From assembly GCA_020429545.1 (NCBI GenBank), contig JAGQLF010000024.1:1-13825 (forward strand): DNA of 13,825 nt. The letters run 5' to 3'. The notes below the pieces were generated by a model. It was not told where the DNA came from, did no database searches, and saw only the letters and a program-made list of their open reading frames with translations. This DNA comes from Candidatus Dojkabacteria bacterium. Its GTDB lineage: Bacteria; Patescibacteriota; Dojkabacteria; J137. The position numbers and the translations under genes were made by a program. This document shows positions 12,179-13,825 of this stretch, piece by piece. Position 1 is the first letter of the stretch. Each line of letters opens with the position of its first letter.

Positions 12179-12187
12179 AATATATCA
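12179..12187 (-). promoter_or_regulatory. extended -10 promoter of rpiB
   Basis: On the minus strand TGA precedes TATATT (12184-12179), an extended -10 with one mismatch. It ends 21 bases before the rpiB ATG, giving a short leader of about 14 bases. Confidence 0.5.
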
Positions 12188-12367
12188 TACATGAGATACG
12201 AGAGACGAGAAATGAGATTAGAGACTTCAGACATCAGTACTCAGAGGCTATATAAGATTTATGATTTTAGGTTTCTGTTAATTTAAAATTCTAATACCTA
12301 GTTTACTAGTATCAAGGCTTTTTTACTAAAGACATGAGGAACTAAGGACTAAAAGCTAACCGCTAAC
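12188..12367. repeat. repeat-like intergenic tract between divergent rpiB and glycosyltransferase genes
   Basis: About 180 bases without a gene. The first part is a purine-rich run built on GAGA/ACGAG-like units (GAGATACGAGAGACGAGA, then AATGAGATTAGAGAC). The last part repeats CTAA units (ACTAAGGACTAAAAGCTAAC, CGCTAACTGC) that lead straight into the next promoter and recall the AGCTA tracts elsewhere. No clear hairpin or coding frame is seen. Confidence 0.45.
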
Positions 12368-12376
12368 TGCTATAAT
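12368..12376 (+). promoter_or_regulatory. extended -10 promoter, likely leaderless transcript
   Basis: TGCTATAAT is a perfect extended -10. It ends five bases before the ATG at 12382, so transcription should start at or next to the start codon. No -35 hexamer is evident. Confidence 0.65.
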
Positions 12377-12381
12377 ATTTC

Positions 12382-13825
12382 ATGTCAAAATCTATACAAG
12401 TTATTGGTCCTTTTATTACAAACTATAGCTTAGCAAGAACAAATAGAGGTTTAGCTAAAGCGCTGTCTGAAATTCAAGATTTATATAAAACGTATGTTTA
12501 TGGATCTGCCGAACAGTTAGATAAATATCCAGATGACACTGATTTTCAAAAGTATCCATACGTTAAGTCTTTATGGACTAAAGAAGAGATTGAAACTGAT
12601 TTTGCAATATATAGTAACTTTCCAAAAGACGGATTAGTTTTAAATAATTTCAAAGATATTAAATCCAAAACAAAGACTGCATTTTTAGCTTGGGAAGAAT
12701 CAGTATATCCAAAAATTTGGGTTGATGAGATGAATCAAAATCTTCATGGAGTTTTCGCAATCTCTAACTTTGTTAAAGATATTTTAAAAAGAAGTGGTGT
12801 AAAGATTCCAATTTTCACGTCACCAAATGGAATTGATGATGGAATGAGAGTTGAACCAACTAGCAAATATCCGCTAAAAACAAAGAAGAGTTTTAAATTC
12901 TTACATATTAGCTCAGCTAGAAAGAGAAAAGGAGTAGATGTTTTATTAAAAGCATACTTTAGTGCATTTACTAAGAATGATGACGTTTGCTTAGTAATAA
13001 AAAGTTTTCCAGGACCAGACAATATGGTTGCTGAAATTCTTGCAGAGCTGCAAAACGAAAATAGCCCAGGAGTTGAGCATATTAGCTCTCCAGATGTATC
13101 TGATCAAGATATGGTAAATCTTATTACCACTTGCAATTGTAGTGTCTATCCATCAAGAGCCGAAGGTTTTGGACTTCCAATTGCTGAATCTATGTATTAT
13201 TCAGTTCCAGTGATTGCTACAAACTATAGTGGGTATTTAGACTTTGCTAATGAATCTAATTCGTACCTAATTGATTATAAATTAGCTAATACTACTGATT
13301 CTGAAATGGTAAATCTTGGTGCAAAATGGGCGGAGCCAGATCAAAAGCACTTACAAGGTTTAATGCTTTATGTATTTAGAAATATTAATTCTGAGGAAGT
13401 TCAGCAAAAAGTAAGTCTTGCAAAAGAAGCTGCAGATAAACTTACTTGGCAAAATACAGCAAAGAAAATGCTACCAATTATTTCTTTACTTGAACAAACA
13501 CCGCAACTAAAGAATGAAAATGCAGCTGTTTTATCTTTCTTAAACGATGATGACGGTGTTGGAGAATATACAGCAGATCTTTATTCAAACGTAGAAAACT
13601 CATTTAAAAATTTTTACTATATTTCAAATAAAGATATTGACTCAAGAAAGAAAGTAGATTCAGATAACGTTGTAAGAACTTGGGAATCGGGTGAAACCAG
13701 TTTTGAAGAAACTATTAATTTTATAAAAGAAAACGATATTAAGCATGTTCATATTCAGTACCATTCAGGAGTAAACTTTTCACCAGAATCTCTAGATCTA
13801 TTTTTAATGAAACTGGCTAAAGAAG
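12382..13825 (+). CDS. GT4-family glycosyltransferase, probably two-domain (partial, runs off the window)
   Basis: Open from ATG 12382 to the window end: 481 complete codons without a stop. Residues 1-375 make one GT-B glycosyltransferase. A start region resembling donor/acceptor loops (GPFITNYSLARTNRGLAKAL, 9-28) is followed by SPNGID (150-155), HISSARKRKGVDVLLKAY (175-192), and the full E-x7-E motif in RAEGFGLPIAESM (259-271, E261 and E269), then PVIATNYSG. After a variable linker a new segment begins (about 425-481: VVRTWESGETSFEETINFIKE, then HVHIQYHSGVNFS). It resembles the start of a second GT-B domain, so the full protein is probably a tandem glycosyltransferase. Substrates are unknown; a role in surface glycans is likely. 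It is divergent from rpiB and probably has a leaderless mRNA. Confidence 0.85.
   Translation, partial: MSKSIQVIGPFITNYSLARTNRGLAKALSEIQDLYKTYVYGSAEQLDKYPDDTDFQKYPYVKSLWTKEEIETDFAIYSNFPKDGLVLNNFKDIKSKTKTAFLAWEESVYPKIWVDEMNQNLHGVFAISNFVKDILKRSGVKIPIFTSPNGIDDGMRVEPTSKYPLKTKKSFKFLHISSARKRKGVDVLLKAYFSAFTKNDDVCLVIKSFPGPDNMVAEILAELQNENSPGVEHISSPDVSDQDMVNLITTCNCSVYPSRAEGFGLPIAESMYYSVPVIATNYSGYLDFANESNSYLIDYKLANTTDSEMVNLGAKWAEPDQKHLQGLMLYVFRNINSEEVQQKVSLAKEAADKLTWQNTAKKMLPIISLLEQTPQLKNENAAVLSFLNDDDGVGEYTADLYSNVENSFKNFYYISNKDIDSRKKVDSDNVVRTWESGETSFEETINFIKENDIKHVHIQYHSGVNFSPESLDLFLMKLAKE

Noticed and set aside
12744..13022. Minus-strand open frame opposite the last glycosyltransferase
   Set aside because: The plus strand carries a continuous GT4 gene with clear motifs here.

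Overview
The window is AT-rich bacterial chromosome, probably from a Patescibacteria/CPR lineage. Pointers are a DUF4012 membrane protein coupled to a GT4 glycosyltransferase, an archaeal-type UMP kinase, a DUF2085 membrane protein, very short intergenic gaps, an apparent lack of Shine-Dalgarno sites, and many small palindromic repeats between genes. I cannot assign the phylum more finely. TGA never occurs inside a gene and ends pyrH, so there is no sign of UGA recoding.

Left part (1-4434), deoxynucleotide synthesis. A possible divergent gene runs off the left edge. A sigma70-type promoter overlaid by two NrdR-type boxes drives nrdA, the large subunit of class I ribonucleotide reductase. nrdA has an unusual internal insertion and a long linker before its CxxC tail. 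nrdB follows and encodes a radical subunit of the tyrosine-less class Ic type: Phe replaces the radical Tyr and Glu is the first metal ligand. nrdB is bracketed by two direct copies of a structured repeat, and the upstream copy supplies a spurious in-frame extension of its reading frame.

Middle (4435-9010). A uracil/hypoxanthine-DNA-glycosylase-like gene comes first, then a palindromic repeat that may act as its terminator. Next is an overlapping pair, a DUF4012 single-pass membrane protein and a GT4 glycosyltransferase, probably involved in the cell envelope. A two-helix small membrane protein with its own promoter follows.

Right part (9103-13825). An unrecognised soluble protein precedes pyrH, whose promoter lies so close that its mRNA is probably leaderless. 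pyrH overlaps a DUF2085 membrane protein gene that carries a GC-rich perfect hairpin inside its coding sequence. A 309-base hairpin-rich stretch separates this gene from convergent rpiB on the minus strand. After a repeat-like intergenic tract, a second GT4 glycosyltransferase, probably with two tandem domains and probably leaderless, runs off the right edge.

Themes linking the window are nucleotide supply (nrdA, nrdB, pyrH), DNA base repair, envelope glycosylation, and a dense load of structured intergenic repeats. Two repeat families keep base-pairing while their stem sequences change. Promoters are mostly extended -10 elements (TGnTATAAT) close to the start codon. I see no transposase, CRISPR array, tRNA or rRNA.
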